A DNA stretch of 64,000 nt from Mesorhizobium sp. GbtcB19. Lineage in GTDB: Bacteria > Pseudomonadota > Alphaproteobacteria > Rhizobiales > Rhizobiaceae. The stretch lies in the NCBI RefSeq assembly GCF_019091085.1, contig NZ_JAGXJY010000005.1, positions 62,001 to 126,000 of the forward strand, given 5' to 3'. A program made the position numbers and the translations under genes. This document shows positions 52,327 to 61,429 of this stretch, one piece after another (the stretch's first letter is position 1; the number at the start of each line of letters is the position of its first letter). The notes under the pieces are model-generated. The model saw only the letters and a program-made list of their open reading frames with translations, did no database searches and was not told the origin of the DNA.

Positions 52327-52383
52327 AAGACGTTCACGACGGAGCAGGTCTTTGACGTCCTGCGCTAGGCCGAAACGCAGGTG
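52327..52383 (+). pseudogene. Remnant of an IS3-family transposase orfA
   Basis: The reading KTFTTEQVFDVLR-stop-AETQV matches the conserved N-terminus of IS3-family OrfA (K/R-x-F-T-x-EQ-I-x-x-VLREAE). A plausible start MARK lies 8 bp upstream in another frame, so the relic carries both a frameshift and an in-frame stop. No further transposase sequence or inverted ends were seen. The remnant is only 19 codons, hence the modest confidence. Confidence 0.5.
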
Positions 52384-52432
52384 CCCCACCCGCCGCCAAC
52401 GGCTCACGTCCTTGATCGGAAGCCGGGCAGCG

Positions 52433-52453
52433 AAACCGCCGCAGGCGGTTTTT
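52433..52453 (+). terminator. Intrinsic terminator at the 3' end of the SRPBCC gene
   Basis: AAACCGCC (52433-52440) and GGCGGTTT (52444-52451) form an exact 8-bp stem with a GCA loop, then a T-run on the plus strand. It ends at the SRPBCC stop codon. It could terminate LysR transcription on the plus strand and, less well, the ArsR-SRPBCC operon on the minus strand. Confidence 0.7.
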
Positions 52454-52937
52454 ACTTCGACTTCTGAAGCTCAGCGGCCAAAGCGTCCAACAACCCGCGG
52501 GTCCCCTCTTCGCGCCCTTGCGCCGAATCGACGCCGTCGAAGAAGGCCCCTTGCTCGGTGTAGGTCAGACGCGTGCCCTCGCCCGAGGGTGTGAGTTCGA
52601 CCGTGGTGAGCGACGCCGACATTGGCTGCGGCCCAATCGCCATCCGATAGGAGAACACGATGCGCCGATCGGGAACGATGTCCTGGAACTGTGCGTCCAG
52701 CCGGATTTCCGGGCCGCCCTGATAGCTGAACCGCGATACCTCGCCGCCGCCGACGCGAAAGTCGAAGCTGAATTCCGCAATGGTAAAACCATCACCGTCG
52801 ACCCGCCAGCGCCTGACCGTCGCCTTGTCGGCAAAGGCGTGGAAGACGCGCTGTGGCGATTGCGGATAGGTCCGCTCGATGGTGAAGGTGGAATGGATGA
52901 CGGTCTGTCCGTCCTTCGCGGGGGCTAGCTGGTTCAT
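52452..52937 (-). CDS. SRPBCC (AHSA1-like) domain protein
   Basis: 161-residue START/Bet v1-like protein: FTIERTYPQSPQRVFHAFADKATVRRW at the start and TRLTYTEQGAFFDG near the end, both typical of the AHSA1-like group regularly coded with ArsR regulators. It would bind a hydrophobic ligand in its cavity. It overlaps the ArsR gene by 4 bp. Confidence 0.87.
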   Translation of the reverse strand: MNQLAPAKDGQTVIHSTFTIERTYPQSPQRVFHAFADKATVRRWRVDGDGFTIAEFSFDFRVGGGEVSRFSYQGGPEIRLDAQFQDIVPDRRIVFSYRMAIGPQPMSASLTTVELTPSGEGTRLTYTEQGAFFDGVDSAQGREEGTRGLLDALAAELQKSK

Positions 52938-53290
52938 TTCGCTTGGTCCTTTTGCTTGTCCTGAATTTGATCTGCCTCGGCGAGAATCTCGCCGAGACGG
53001 TCGAGTTGGCGCTCCGCGGGTATGCGGCGCTCGGCAATCCAGTCGGCGAGCGGGGCAAGCCCGCCCGGCTCGATGCGGCAGGTGCGCACCCGCCCGATTT
53101 TTTCACTGCGGATCAGCCCGCAGGCTTCCAGCGTCTGCAGATGCTGCAACACCGCGGCGAATGTCATGCCGAACGGCTCCGCCAGCTGGCTGACGGTCGC
53201 AGGCCCCTGGCTCAATCTTTCCAGGATCGATCGGCGGGTCGGCTCCACCAGAGCCCTGAGAATGCTGTCGATCTCCGAATGGTTAAGCAT
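52934..53290 (-). CDS. ArsR-family regulator of the SRPBCC operon
   Basis: 118-residue winged-helix repressor: LVEPTRRSILERLSQGPATVSQLA and FAAVLQHLQTLEACGLIRSEKIGR. No CxC metal-sensing motif. It starts the two-gene operon with the SRPBCC protein, a widespread pairing in which the regulator is thought to sense an organic ligand. Two similar near-palindromic sites lie just upstream. Confidence 0.9.
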   Translation of the reverse strand: MLNHSEIDSILRALVEPTRRSILERLSQGPATVSQLAEPFGMTFAAVLQHLQTLEACGLIRSEKIGRVRTCRIEPGGLAPLADWIAERRIPAERQLDRLGEILAEADQIQDKQKDQAK

Positions 53291-53292
53291 GG

Positions 53293-53343
53293 ACTTGAGT
53301 ATTGCGCCAAGCCATCAAACAGTCAAGCCATGACTTAAGTATT
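53293..53343. promoter_or_regulatory. Repeated ACTTRAGTATT sites upstream of the ArsR gene
   Basis: ACTTGAGTATT (53293-53303) and ACTTAAGTATT (53333-53343) are direct repeats 40 bp apart. Each contains a near-perfect or perfect 8-bp palindrome (ACTTAAGT). The first begins 3 bp from the regulator ATG. They are good candidates for autorepressor sites. Confidence 0.55.
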
Positions 53344-53442
53344 TTTGATCAGGCGGCTCCGCCGGCCTGGACGCGCCGCTTTACGCTTTGTTACGCCCGA
53401 TGATGCAGGATTGCGAAAGTTCCCCAGGGCATCGCGACCAGC

Positions 53443-55218
53443 ATGACCGTGCCAGGCACCGGTTGGAAAAATGATCTCCTGCTTGCGTTGTGCGCCACGC
53501 TGGTGGTGCTGACGATCAACGCGGTTTCCGGTTTCCCGACGCTCCGCGATTACGGCGCCGACAATGACAGCATGCTGCGGCTGGTCGAGGTGCGCGACCT
53601 GCTCGGCGGCCAGGGCTGGTTCGATCTTCATCAATACAGGATGGGCACCGCGGGTGGCTTCGTCATGCACTGGTCGCGGCTGGTGGATACGCCGCTCGCG
53701 CTGATCATCATGGCCTTCGACGCGCTGGGCGCCGGCACCGCCACCGCCGAGCGGGCCGCGCAGGTTATCTGGCCGACCTTGCTTTACGGACTGACCATCT
53801 TCCTGCTCATACGCGCCTCGCAGCGCTTCGCCGGCGCGGATGTGGCGATGCCTGCGGTCATCCTGTCGACGGCGGCGCTTTTCTTTCTGGTGATCTACAG
53901 CCCGGGCGTGATCGATCACCATAATGTCCAGCTGCTGCTTACAGCGGCCAGCCTCTGGCTTCTGATGGAAGCGCCCGCCTGGCGGCCCGCTGCCTTTCTG
54001 TCGGGCATTTGCGCCGGCCTTACGATCGGTGTCGGCATGGAAACCGCTCCTTATGTAGCGGTGCTCGGCATCTGTGCCGCCGTCCTGTTCATCCTCGACG
54101 ACAAGGAGCGCTTGACCGCACGCGGCTTCGGCCTCGGATTTGCCGGCGTCGCCTTCCTGGTCTTTGCGGCGACCATCCGGCCTGTCGACTGGGGCGTCGC
54201 CCAGTGCGACGCTTTCTCGTCCTTCCAGTTCGCGATTGCCGCACTTTCCGGCCTCGGCCTCGCGCTCGCCAGCATGCTGACCGCGCCGACGGCGCGGGCG
54301 CGGCTCGTTTCAATGCTGGCGCTGGCGGTGGTGGTCGCGGCTGTCGCGATCGTGGTCTTCCCGCAATGTCTGGCATCGCCGTATGCGGGCATGGACGAGC
54401 GTGTCCGCACCTATTGGCTGAACGACGTGGTCGAGGCCCAGCCCTTCTGGAGCGTCGCCGTCCACCAACCGAAGCTGATGGCGGCGCGCTATGTGACGCC
54501 TTTCATCGCCATCCTGCTGATCGGCCTGCAACTGCGAAGCCGTCGCCTGCGCCGCGAGGAAATGCTCGCCGCCATCCTGCTCGTCGTCGCCTTCGGCGTC
54601 AGCCTCTGGCAGGTGCGCGGCTCGACCTTCTCCGTCGCTTTCGCCGTGCTGCCGCTCTCAGCCTGGATTGCAAAAATCCGCCTGCGGGCGAGCGCCGCGC
54701 CCTCATGGCGCGTCTCCACCGGCATCGTCATGGCGTGGCTGGTCTCGCTCAACGCGACCTGGGCCGGGGTCGCGGTGGCGGCGCAGTCCGTGGTCCAGAA
54801 GGCGCCGCAGCGGATCAATTCCGATCCCGACCATGCCGTAACCTGCGGCAAGCCGGCCGACTTCCACGATCTTGCCGCCATGCCGGCGACGACGGTGCTT
54901 GCCTCGTCCAATCTCGGCTCGGGAATATTGATGTTCACCGGCCACAGGGCGCTGGCCGGGCCCTATCACCGCAATGTCGGCGGCAACCTCGCCATGCTCG
55001 ATGCATTCATGGGAACGCCGGACGCCGCCCGCGCCGTCATCGGGCGCGAGCATGTGGGACTGATCGCGATCTGCCGCGGCAACACGGAAGAGATATCGCT
55101 GGGGTTGGACGCACCCAAGGGCCTTGCCGCCGAGCTGCTGCGAGGCAATGTGCCGGAATGGCTCGAGCTCGATCCCTCGACCGCGGGAAAGCCGATCGAG
55201 ATCTACAAGGTTCGTTGA
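53443..55218 (+). CDS. GT-C-like multi-pass membrane glycosyltransferase candidate
   Basis: 591-residue protein with about twelve membrane helices and a soluble C-terminal domain of about 150 residues. The first periplasmic loop carries DYGADNDSMLRLVEVRDLL (D40-N-D42), where STT3/PglB-type and other GT-C enzymes place a metal-binding acidic pair, followed by GGQGWFDLHQYR and MHWSRLVDTPLAL. A VIDHHNVQ motif follows near residue 155. These fit a lipid-phospho-sugar-dependent glycosyltransferase or oligosaccharyltransferase-like enzyme, but I cannot assign a reaction. Regions with many A/L codons look native in composition. Confidence 0.7.
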   Translation: MTVPGTGWKNDLLLALCATLVVLTINAVSGFPTLRDYGADNDSMLRLVEVRDLLGGQGWFDLHQYRMGTAGGFVMHWSRLVDTPLALIIMAFDALGAGTATAERAAQVIWPTLLYGLTIFLLIRASQRFAGADVAMPAVILSTAALFFLVIYSPGVIDHHNVQLLLTAASLWLLMEAPAWRPAAFLSGICAGLTIGVGMETAPYVAVLGICAAVLFILDDKERLTARGFGLGFAGVAFLVFAATIRPVDWGVAQCDAFSSFQFAIAALSGLGLALASMLTAPTARARLVSMLALAVVVAAVAIVVFPQCLASPYAGMDERVRTYWLNDVVEAQPFWSVAVHQPKLMAARYVTPFIAILLIGLQLRSRRLRREEMLAAILLVVAFGVSLWQVRGSTFSVAFAVLPLSAWIAKIRLRASAAPSWRVSTGIVMAWLVSLNATWAGVAVAAQSVVQKAPQRINSDPDHAVTCGKPADFHDLAAMPATTVLASSNLGSGILMFTGHRALAGPYHRNVGGNLAMLDAFMGTPDAARAVIGREHVGLIAICRGNTEEISLGLDAPKGLAAELLRGNVPEWLELDPSTAGKPIEIYKVR

Positions 55219-55436
55219 ATATCGGCCTGCGGCATCGGCAATAGCGCCCTTTGCAAGGCACTCGCCTGGAAGTGCCGCGACGCATACCCGCTTTGTGAAG
55301 CAGAAGACCCCGCGTGGAACCAGACGGATGGATTGTTGCAATCCAGCCTGTGCTTTGCTTAGCATTCCGTCCGGACAGCGATATATGGTTCCAAGAAATT
55401 TTGGATTCGGGATTTTTGGTTGGGGGAAGGATGTTC

Positions 55437-56246
55437 ATGTCGACCATAGACGGCGCGGCGGCGCCAGCATCAGTCACGCAAACGCTGCAGCATGTCGTAT
55501 CCCACATGGTGGAAGCGGTGAACCGCGCCGCCTTCGTGGAATTGCCCTTCTGGCATCTGGAAATGACGGATGTTTTCCCGGCCGACCTTTATCTGCGCAT
55601 GCGCGCCGCCATGCCCGAGGCGCGCGAATATCGCGCGCTCAAAGGCCGCAACAATGTGAACATCAAGGCCGACGGCACCGCAACGCGGATCAAGATCGAC
55701 CTCTACCCTGAATACATCCGCCACCTGCCGGCCGAGAAACGCGCCGTCTGGGCTTTGGTCGGCAAGGCGTTGCACGCGCCGGAGCTGAAAGACGCATTCA
55801 TGCGCCGCCTTGCTCCCGGCCTGGAGCGCCGGTTCGGCTCGGACTTCATGAAAGTCGGCATGTATCCGGTGCCGATGCTGACGCGCGACGTGGCTGGCTA
55901 CAAGATCGGTTTCCACACCGACACCAAATGGAAGGGCATCACGGTCCAGTTCTATTTGCCGGAGGACGACTCGATCAACCACATCGGCACGCGCTTCGCC
56001 CAGCGCAAGCCTGATGGGCATTTTGAGAATTCGCACCGTATGTCTTTTTCCCCGAACACGGGCTACGCTTTTGCGGTCGGGAGCGATACCTGGCACGCGG
56101 TCGATACCGTCGGACCGGAGGTGCGCACCCGCGACAGCATCCTTCACACCTATTTCGTCGACAACACCGCGTCGCTCAAGATCCGCAACCGGAGCAAGCG
56201 CGCGGCCAATTTCGTGATGAACGAGGTCCGGCACGTCGGGCGGTGA
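55437..56246 (+). CDS. 2-oxoglutarate/Fe(II) oxygenase-like protein
   Basis: 269-residue protein with a facial-triad pattern: H160 and D162 in GFHTDTKWKG, H220 in DTWHAVD and R230 or R232 in VRTRDS for 2-oxoglutarate. The spacing and the WKGITVQFYLP strand fit the prolyl-hydroxylase-like double-stranded beta helix. Substrate unknown. ATG 55437 has the GGGGGAAGG site at good distance; ATG 55431 is possible. It follows the GT-C-like gene by 218 bp in the same direction. Confidence 0.72.
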   Translation: MSTIDGAAAPASVTQTLQHVVSHMVEAVNRAAFVELPFWHLEMTDVFPADLYLRMRAAMPEAREYRALKGRNNVNIKADGTATRIKIDLYPEYIRHLPAEKRAVWALVGKALHAPELKDAFMRRLAPGLERRFGSDFMKVGMYPVPMLTRDVAGYKIGFHTDTKWKGITVQFYLPEDDSINHIGTRFAQRKPDGHFENSHRMSFSPNTGYAFAVGSDTWHAVDTVGPEVRTRDSILHTYFVDNTASLKIRNRSKRAANFVMNEVRHVGR

Positions 56247-56288
56247 CCTTCCCCTGCCGGCGCTTACCGCCGGCAGTTCCGACGAAGG

Positions 56289-57305
56289 TCAATCCTGGTG
56301 CAGGATGAACTCCAGATAGAGGTTGCGCTGCAGGATCGAATGGTTGTCGTCGGAGATCAGCGACACCATCAGCGCGCCGTCGTCGCGGGTCCAGACGTCG
56401 AGCCCTTCCATATTGTCGATCTGATAGCCCATGTCGGCTTCCATCAGCACCGGCCCGTCGGCGACTGTGCCCTTCTCGACGCTTTCGCCATAGATGCGCC
56501 GCAGCCGCATCTTCACCCCGCGCGCGATCGAAAAACTGCGCTCGAGGAGCAGCAGGTCGCCGTCCGGCAGGAAAGCGCCGTCGGTGATGTCGAAATCGCC
56601 GTTTCGCTTGACGGTGAAGACGCCCCTATGCGGCCCTTCGATGATGGCGGCATAGACGTTGCCTGATTCATCGAGGCTCCTTTCCGAGACCACGACCAGC
56701 CCGCCCTCGTGCTGCCCGTAAGGGTTGGCATGGGTGACGGTCTCGAAGCCGCGGTTCTGGCGCAGCTCCCTGGCGGGAACCAGATAGTCGAGCTGCCGGA
56801 TCGGCGCTTTCATGCTATCGGGATCGATCTTGAACTGGGCGACGCGCTGGTCGCGCTCGAAGCCGACGGTGGCGATGCCGTCCTTGACCGCCAGCCCTTC
56901 CGCATCGACCTCCCACTTCTTGTCGATCGGCTGGCCCGAGGCGTCGACCATCTGCTGCATGCGGAAATTCGACACGCCCGACGGGCGTTTGTCGGCGTCA
57001 TGCGTGATCCTGCCGAAGAACCAGAAGCCGGTGTCGGCGACACCGATGAAGTCACTGCCCGGCTTCAGGAAGCGCAGCGCCGACAGCGCGCCGAAATCGC
57101 GCGTCGGCGAGGTCATCTCCAGCCCACCGACGAATTCGAGCGGCCCGAACCGCGTCTCGTCATGGCCTGTATGGAACTGGCTGATCGGCCGCGCCGAAAC
57201 CTCGACCGTCTCGACTGGAGCTCCCGGACCGGCAATGGCCGGCGAAACGCAGGCTAGCATGCAGGCGAAAAGCGTCCGCCGCGCACGCCGCCCCGAAAAG
57301 ATCAT
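56289..57305 (-). CDS. Phytase-like (esterase-like activity) exported protein
   Basis: 338-residue secreted protein: signal peptide residues 1-25 (SPAIAG), then a beta-propeller-like phytase-like domain (PF13449 type) with [35 protein letters not shown] and [12 protein letters not shown]. The family is annotated as 'esterase-like activity of phytase family', with no firm substrate. Its start overlaps the cobT stop by 4 bp, so it is cotranscribed with the cobaltochelatase genes. Confidence 0.82.
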   Translation of the reverse strand: MIFSGRRARRTLFACMLACVSPAIAGPGAPVETVEVSARPISQFHTGHDETRFGPLEFVGGLEMTSPTRDFGALSALRFLKPGSDFIGVADTGFWFFGRITHDADKRPSGVSNFRMQQMVDASGQPIDKKWEVDAEGLAVKDGIATVGFERDQRVAQFKIDPDSMKAPIRQLDYLVPARELRQNRGFETVTHANPYGQHEGGLVVVSERSLDESGNVYAAIIEGPHRGVFTVKRNGDFDITDGAFLPDGDLLLLERSFSIARGVKMRLRRIYGESVEKGTVADGPVLMEADMGYQIDNMEGLDVWTRDDGALMVSLISDDNHSILQRNLYLEFILHQD

Positions 57306-59200
57306 CCGGCGCGCCTGAAGCCGCCGCGCCGCGTATCGCGCGCGCTTTCCTCGCCGAACAGCGAGGCAAGCTGCTCGGTCATGGCGCCGGCCAGTTCCTC
57401 GGCATCGACGATGGTGACGGCGCGGCGATAATAGCGTGTGACGTCGTGACCGATGCCGATCGCCAGCAACTCGACCGGCGAGCGCGTCTCGATCAGCTCG
57501 ATGACGGCGCGCAGATGGCGCTCCAGATAGTTGCCCGGATTGACCGAGAGCGTCGAATCGTCGACCGGCGCGCCGTCCGAGATCATCATCAGGATCTTGC
57601 GCTGCTCCGGCCGGCCAATCAGCCGGTTATGCGCCCAAAGCAGCGCCTCGCCGTCGATGTTTTCCTTGAGCAGGCCCTCGCGCATCATCAGCCCGAGATT
57701 GCGGCGCGCGCGGCGCCAAGGATGGTCGGCGGACTTGTAGATGATGTGGCGCAGGTCGTTGAGTCGTCCGGGATTCGGCGGCTTGCCGTCCTTCAGCCAT
57801 TTCTCGCGCGCCTGCCCGCCTTTCCAGGCCCGGGTGGTGAAGCCGAGTATCTCTACCGAAACGCCGCAGCGCTCCAGCGTGCGCGCCAATATGTCGGCGC
57901 AAGTCGCGGCGACGGTGATCGGCCGCCCGCGCATCGAGCCCGAATTGTCGAGCACGAGCGACACCACCGTGTCGCGGAACTTGGTGTCGCGCTCCTGCTT
58001 GAAGGACAGCGGCTGCATCGGATCGATGACGACGCGCACCAGGCGCGCCGGATCGAGATAGCCTTCCTCGAGATCGAAATCCCAGGAGCGGTTCTGCTGC
58101 GCCATCAGCCGGCGCTGCAGCCGGTTGGCGAGCCGCCCAACGACGCCGGAGAGATTGGCGAGCTGCTTGTCGAGGAAGGCGCGCAGCCGGTCGAGCTCCT
58201 CTTCCTCGCACAAATCCTCGGCGCCCACCGTCTCGTCGAAGGCGGTGGTGAAGACCTTGTAGTCGATCTCCTTTGGCAGGTTGAGGAACGGATTGTCGTT
58301 GCGCTTGGCCTCGCCCGGCGTCTCGGCATCGGAATCGTCCTCGTCCGAGAGGTCGTCGGAAGTGGCATCGGTCGCTTCCGTCTCGGCCGATTCTTCCTCG
58401 TCGGCGGAGGCTTCGGCATCCTCCGACTGCGACTGCTCGGAGCCGGAATCGTCCTCGCCGCCTTCCTCGCTCTGTTCCTCGCCCTGCTGTTCGTTCTCTT
58501 CGTTTTCCTCGGAGTCGTCGGTTTCCTGGTCGTCGCCGAGCTCCTCGGCCATTTCCATGGAAACCAGCATGTCGCGCACGACGCGGGCAAAGGCCTGCTG
58601 GTCCTCGAGCTTGGCCGACAGGCCGTCGAGGTCGCCGCTGGCCTTCTCCTCGACCCAGGGGCGCCATAGGTCGACCAGCCGCTCGCCGCTCTTCGGCACG
58701 GGCCGTCCGGTGAGCTTTTCACGCACCATCAGCGCGATCGCTTCCTCGAGCGGCGCGTCGGCCTTGTCCCTGACGTCGACCAGGTTCGCCTTGGCGTATT
58801 TGTCCTCGAGCATCGAGCCGATATTGTCGGCCACGCCCTGCATGGCGCGGCTGCCGATCGCCTCGACGCGCGCCTGCTCGACGGCATCGAAAATGGACCG
58901 CGCGAGCTTGCCTTCCGGCGCCAGCTTGTTGTGGATGCGCTGATCGTGGCAGGCGCGCTTCAGCGCCATGGAATCGCCCAGGCCGCGCGTGATCGCGATG
59001 TCGTTGCGGGACGCTTTCTTCGGCAGTTCGGGCAGGCGGGCGCGGTTGCCGGCCAGCGCCGGCCGGTCCTTGGCGAAGCCGACCTCAAGGTCCTTGTCGC
59101 CGGCGACGGCGCGCATGCACACGGTCACGGCGCGCTTGAAGCTGTCGGCTTCAGACCCGTTCTTCGGCTTGTTGCGCGTGTTGTCGCCCGGACCCGCCAT
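57302..59200 (-). CDS. cobT: Aerobic cobaltochelatase subunit CobT
   Basis: 632-residue subunit of the ATP-dependent cobaltochelatase CobNST, which inserts Co2+ into hydrogenobyrinic acid a,c-diamide in aerobic B12 synthesis. The C-terminal vWA domain has the metal-ion site [11 protein letters not shown] near residue 417. A very acidic stretch (about residues 220-305, rich in Glu, Asp, Ser) separates it from the N-terminal domain. The CobN subunit is not in the window. It follows cobS by 56 bp. Confidence 0.94.
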   Translation of the reverse strand: MAGPGDNTRNKPKNGSEADSFKRAVTVCMRAVAGDKDLEVGFAKDRPALAGNRARLPELPKKASRNDIAITRGLGDSMALKRACHDQRIHNKLAPEGKLARSIFDAVEQARVEAIGSRAMQGVADNIGSMLEDKYAKANLVDVRDKADAPLEEAIALMVREKLTGRPVPKSGERLVDLWRPWVEEKASGDLDGLSAKLEDQQAFARVVRDMLVSMEMAEELGDDQETDDSEENEENEQQGEEQSEEGGEDDSGSEQSQSEDAEASADEEESAETEATDATSDDLSDEDDSDAETPGEAKRNDNPFLNLPKEIDYKVFTTAFDETVGAEDLCEEEELDRLRAFLDKQLANLSGVVGRLANRLQRRLMAQQNRSWDFDLEEGYLDPARLVRVVIDPMQPLSFKQERDTKFRDTVVSLVLDNSGSMRGRPITVAATCADILARTLERCGVSVEILGFTTRAWKGGQAREKWLKDGKPPNPGRLNDLRHIIYKSADHPWRRARRNLGLMMREGLLKENIDGEALLWAHNRLIGRPEQRKILMMISDGAPVDDSTLSVNPGNYLERHLRAVIELIETRSPVELLAIGIGHDVTRYYRRAVTIVDAEELAGAMTEQLASLFGEESARDTRRGGFRRAG

Positions 59201-59256
59201 TCATCATTCCCTGCGCGATTGATGCTGAAAGGCTGGAGGCCTTTTCAGCTGCGCGC

Positions 59257-60243
59257 CTAGCCCAGCACCACGTTGGCGGCGCTCTCCGGCAGATCCTCGC
59301 CAAAGGCGCGCTGGTAGAACTCGGCCACCACCGAACGCTCCAGCTCGTCGCACTTGTTGAGGAAGGTCAGCCGGAACGCCATGCCGATATCGCCGAAAAT
59401 CTCGGCGTTTTCGGCCCAGGTGATGACGGTGCGCGGGCTCATCACGGTCGACAGGTCGCCATTGATGAAGGCCGAGCGCGTCATATCGGCGACGCGAACC
59501 ATCTTGTTGACGATGTCCTTGCCCTTGCTGTCGCGATAGTGCTTGGCCTTGGCCAGCACGATGTTCACTTCATTGTCGTGCGGCAGGTAGTTCAGCGTGG
59601 TGACGATCGACCAGCGGTCCATCTGCGCTTGGTTGATCTGCTGCGTGCCGTGATAGAGGCCGGTGGTGTCGCCCAAGCCCACCGTGTTGGCGGTGGCGAA
59701 CAGCCGGAACGCCGGATGCGGGCGGATGACGCGGCTCTGGTCGAGCAGCGTCAGGCGGCCGGAGGATTCCAGCACGCGCTGGATGACGAACATCACGTCC
59801 GGACGGCCGGCATCGTATTCGTCGAAGCAGAGCGCGACATTGTGCTGGTAGGCCCAGGGCAGGATGCCGTCGCGGAATTCGGTGACCTGCAGGCCTTCCT
59901 TGACGACGATGGCGTCCTTGCCGACGAGATCGATACGGCTGACATGGCTGTCGAGGTTGACGCGCACGCAAGGCCAGTTGAGGCGCGCCGCGACCTGCTC
60001 GATATGCGTCGATTTGCCGGTGCCGTGATAGCCCGAGACCATGACGCGGCGGTTGTAGGCAAAGCCGGCAAGGATCGCGAGCGTCGTCGCGCGGTCGAAG
60101 AGGTAGTCGGGGTCGATGTCCGGCACATGCTCGGTCGCCGCCGAATAGGCGGGGACGACCATCTTGGAGTCGAAACCGAATTTCTCCTTCACCGACACCG
60201 TCGTGTCGGGCAGGTTGGCGATGTCGCGATCGACCTTGTTCAT
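59257..60243 (-). CDS. cobS: Aerobic cobaltochelatase subunit CobS
   Basis: 328-residue AAA+ MoxR-like ATPase partner of CobT. Walker A GYHGTGKS is at residues 71-78; Walker B is in [17 protein letters not shown] and the sensor region in [17 protein letters not shown] 60243 begins [18 protein letters not shown], the conserved CobS start; the frame is open upstream to 60351 but overlaps a hairpin. CobS and CobT form the hexameric motor of the chelatase. Confidence 0.95.
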   Translation of the reverse strand: MNKVDRDIANLPDTTVSVKEKFGFDSKMVVPAYSAATEHVPDIDPDYLFDRATTLAILAGFAYNRRVMVSGYHGTGKSTHIEQVAARLNWPCVRVNLDSHVSRIDLVGKDAIVVKEGLQVTEFRDGILPWAYQHNVALCFDEYDAGRPDVMFVIQRVLESSGRLTLLDQSRVIRPHPAFRLFATANTVGLGDTTGLYHGTQQINQAQMDRWSIVTTLNYLPHDNEVNIVLAKAKHYRDSKGKDIVNKMVRVADMTRSAFINGDLSTVMSPRTVITWAENAEIFGDIGMAFRLTFLNKCDELERSVVAEFYQRAFGEDLPESAANVVLG

Positions 60244-60318
60244 CTCTATCAACGTCTCCACGGGCGAAACGCCGCGTTTCGCCGGCAATCGATTTTGTCC
60301 GGGGGCGGTCTTAGAGCC

Positions 60319-60345
60319 TTTTCCAACCTTATGAAAGTTGGAAAA
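60319..60345. repeat. Inverted repeat between the J-domain gene and cobS
   Basis: TTTTCCAAC (60319-60327) and GTTGGAAAA (60337-60345) are exact inverted arms with a nine-base spacer. It lies 76 bp before the cobS start and 22 bp after the J-domain stop. No T-run follows on the minus strand. It may be an operator, an attenuating hairpin or another intergenic repeat. Confidence 0.6.
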
Positions 60346-60366
60346 CGACACGGACCGTAGGGCCGC

Positions 60367-60981
60367 TCAGCACAATCCTGCCTGCTTGAGCACGCGATAA
60401 GCCTGCAGCACATCGCGGAACCGGTCTTCCGAACCTCTGTCGCCGCCATTCGCATCCGGATGGTGGCGCTTTACGAGTTCCTTATAACGCGCCTTGATGT
60501 CCTGACCAGTCGCCTTTGTATCAAGGCCAAGCGTTTCCAGCGCCTTGGCCTCAAGCGGCTTTGCCTTGCGTTCGCGCGGTTCGCGCGCCCCACCGGTGAA
60601 CAGGTTGAAGGGGTCGCGCATGCGGTTGTAGTAGCCGGCACGTCCCGAACGCTGCTGCGCGAAATCCGGCGCCGAGCGCGTGCTGCCGCCATTGGCGCCC
60701 ATCCGCCAAGTCGGCCTGTGCCCGGTCAGCGCCTCTTTCTGGAAGCGCGCGATCTCGCTGTCGGACACGCCGGAGAAGTAGTTGAAGCCCTTGTTGTATT
60801 CGCGCACATGCTCGAAGCAGAAGCGGAAATACTCCCCTTCCTTAAGGCGTCCGACCGGCGCGCGATGCGTGCCGGCCTCGTTGCAGCCATCCCACTGGCA
60901 GACCGGGGCGCGCGACTTCAGTTCGGCGTCCTTCTCCGGCCGGATTCGAATTTTCTCGAAATATTTGGGATACGCTTTCAT
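60367..60981 (-). CDS. J-domain (DnaJ-like) co-chaperone
   Basis: 204-residue protein with a C-terminal J domain: ALETLGLDTKATGQDIKARY and the HPD tripeptide in VKRHHPDANGG near residue 175, needed to stimulate DnaK. The N-terminal part carries a conserved cysteine/histidine pattern (CQWDGCNEAGTHRAP and FCFEHVREYNKG), probably a small zinc site. ATG 60981 gives the usual MKAYPKYFEKIRIR start; Met 60990 is possible. It is regularly found with bolA and cobST in alphaproteobacteria. Confidence 0.87.
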   Translation of the reverse strand: MKAYPKYFEKIRIRPEKDAELKSRAPVCQWDGCNEAGTHRAPVGRLKEGEYFRFCFEHVREYNKGFNYFSGVSDSEIARFQKEALTGHRPTWRMGANGGSTRSAPDFAQQRSGRAGYYNRMRDPFNLFTGGAREPRERKAKPLEAKALETLGLDTKATGQDIKARYKELVKRHHPDANGGDRGSEDRFRDVLQAYRVLKQAGLC

Positions 60982-61126
60982 CTCACCCATTTATGGGCTG
61001 TTCGCACGTGCGAAACAAGAATTGACATTTCGCCGATGATCGCCCTAACCGCTGAATCGCGGCTTAAAAGCGGTCGAAAACATAGATTTTGCGGCTGTGC
61101 CGCAGATGTGGGTAAGGGAAAGCCGG

Positions 61127-61429
61127 ATGTCCATACAGTCGACGATGGAAAACAAGCTGAAAGCGGCATTTTCGCCGGAGCGGCTGATCATCATCAACGA
61201 AAGCCACCTGCACGCCGGGCATCATCACCACGGCTCCGACCACCACGGCGCCTATGACGGCACCGACGAGACGCATTTTCGCGTCCGCATCGTCTCCCCG
61301 AATTTCGCCGGCATGAGCCGCATCGACCGCCACCGCGCCGTCAACAAACTGCTCGCCGACGAATTGAAAGCCGGCGTGCACGCGCTGGCGATCGAGCCGG
61401 CCGCACCGGGCGAAAAGACGCGCTGGTAG
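61127..61429 (+). CDS. bolA: BolA-family protein with a histidine-rich insert
   Basis: 100-residue BolA/IbaG-like protein. The helix-turn-helix-like core FAGMSRIDRHRAVNKLLADEL and HALAIEPAAPG are standard. The loop between strands, where the metal-binding conserved His sits, reads HLHAGHHHHGSDHH (residues 27-40) and carries eight His, far more than the usual one or two. BolA proteins bind monothiol glutaredoxins and share Fe-S clusters. ATG 61127 is the usual start. It diverges from the J-domain gene. Confidence 0.9.
   Translation: MSIQSTMENKLKAAFSPERLIIINESHLHAGHHHHGSDHHGAYDGTDETHFRVRIVSPNFAGMSRIDRHRAVNKLLADELKAGVHALAIEPAAPGEKTRW

Noticed and set aside
53335..53922. Minus-strand open frame upstream of the ArsR gene
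   Set aside because: It is antisense to the start of the GT-C-like gene and is rich in Arg, His, Gln and Gly without any motif.
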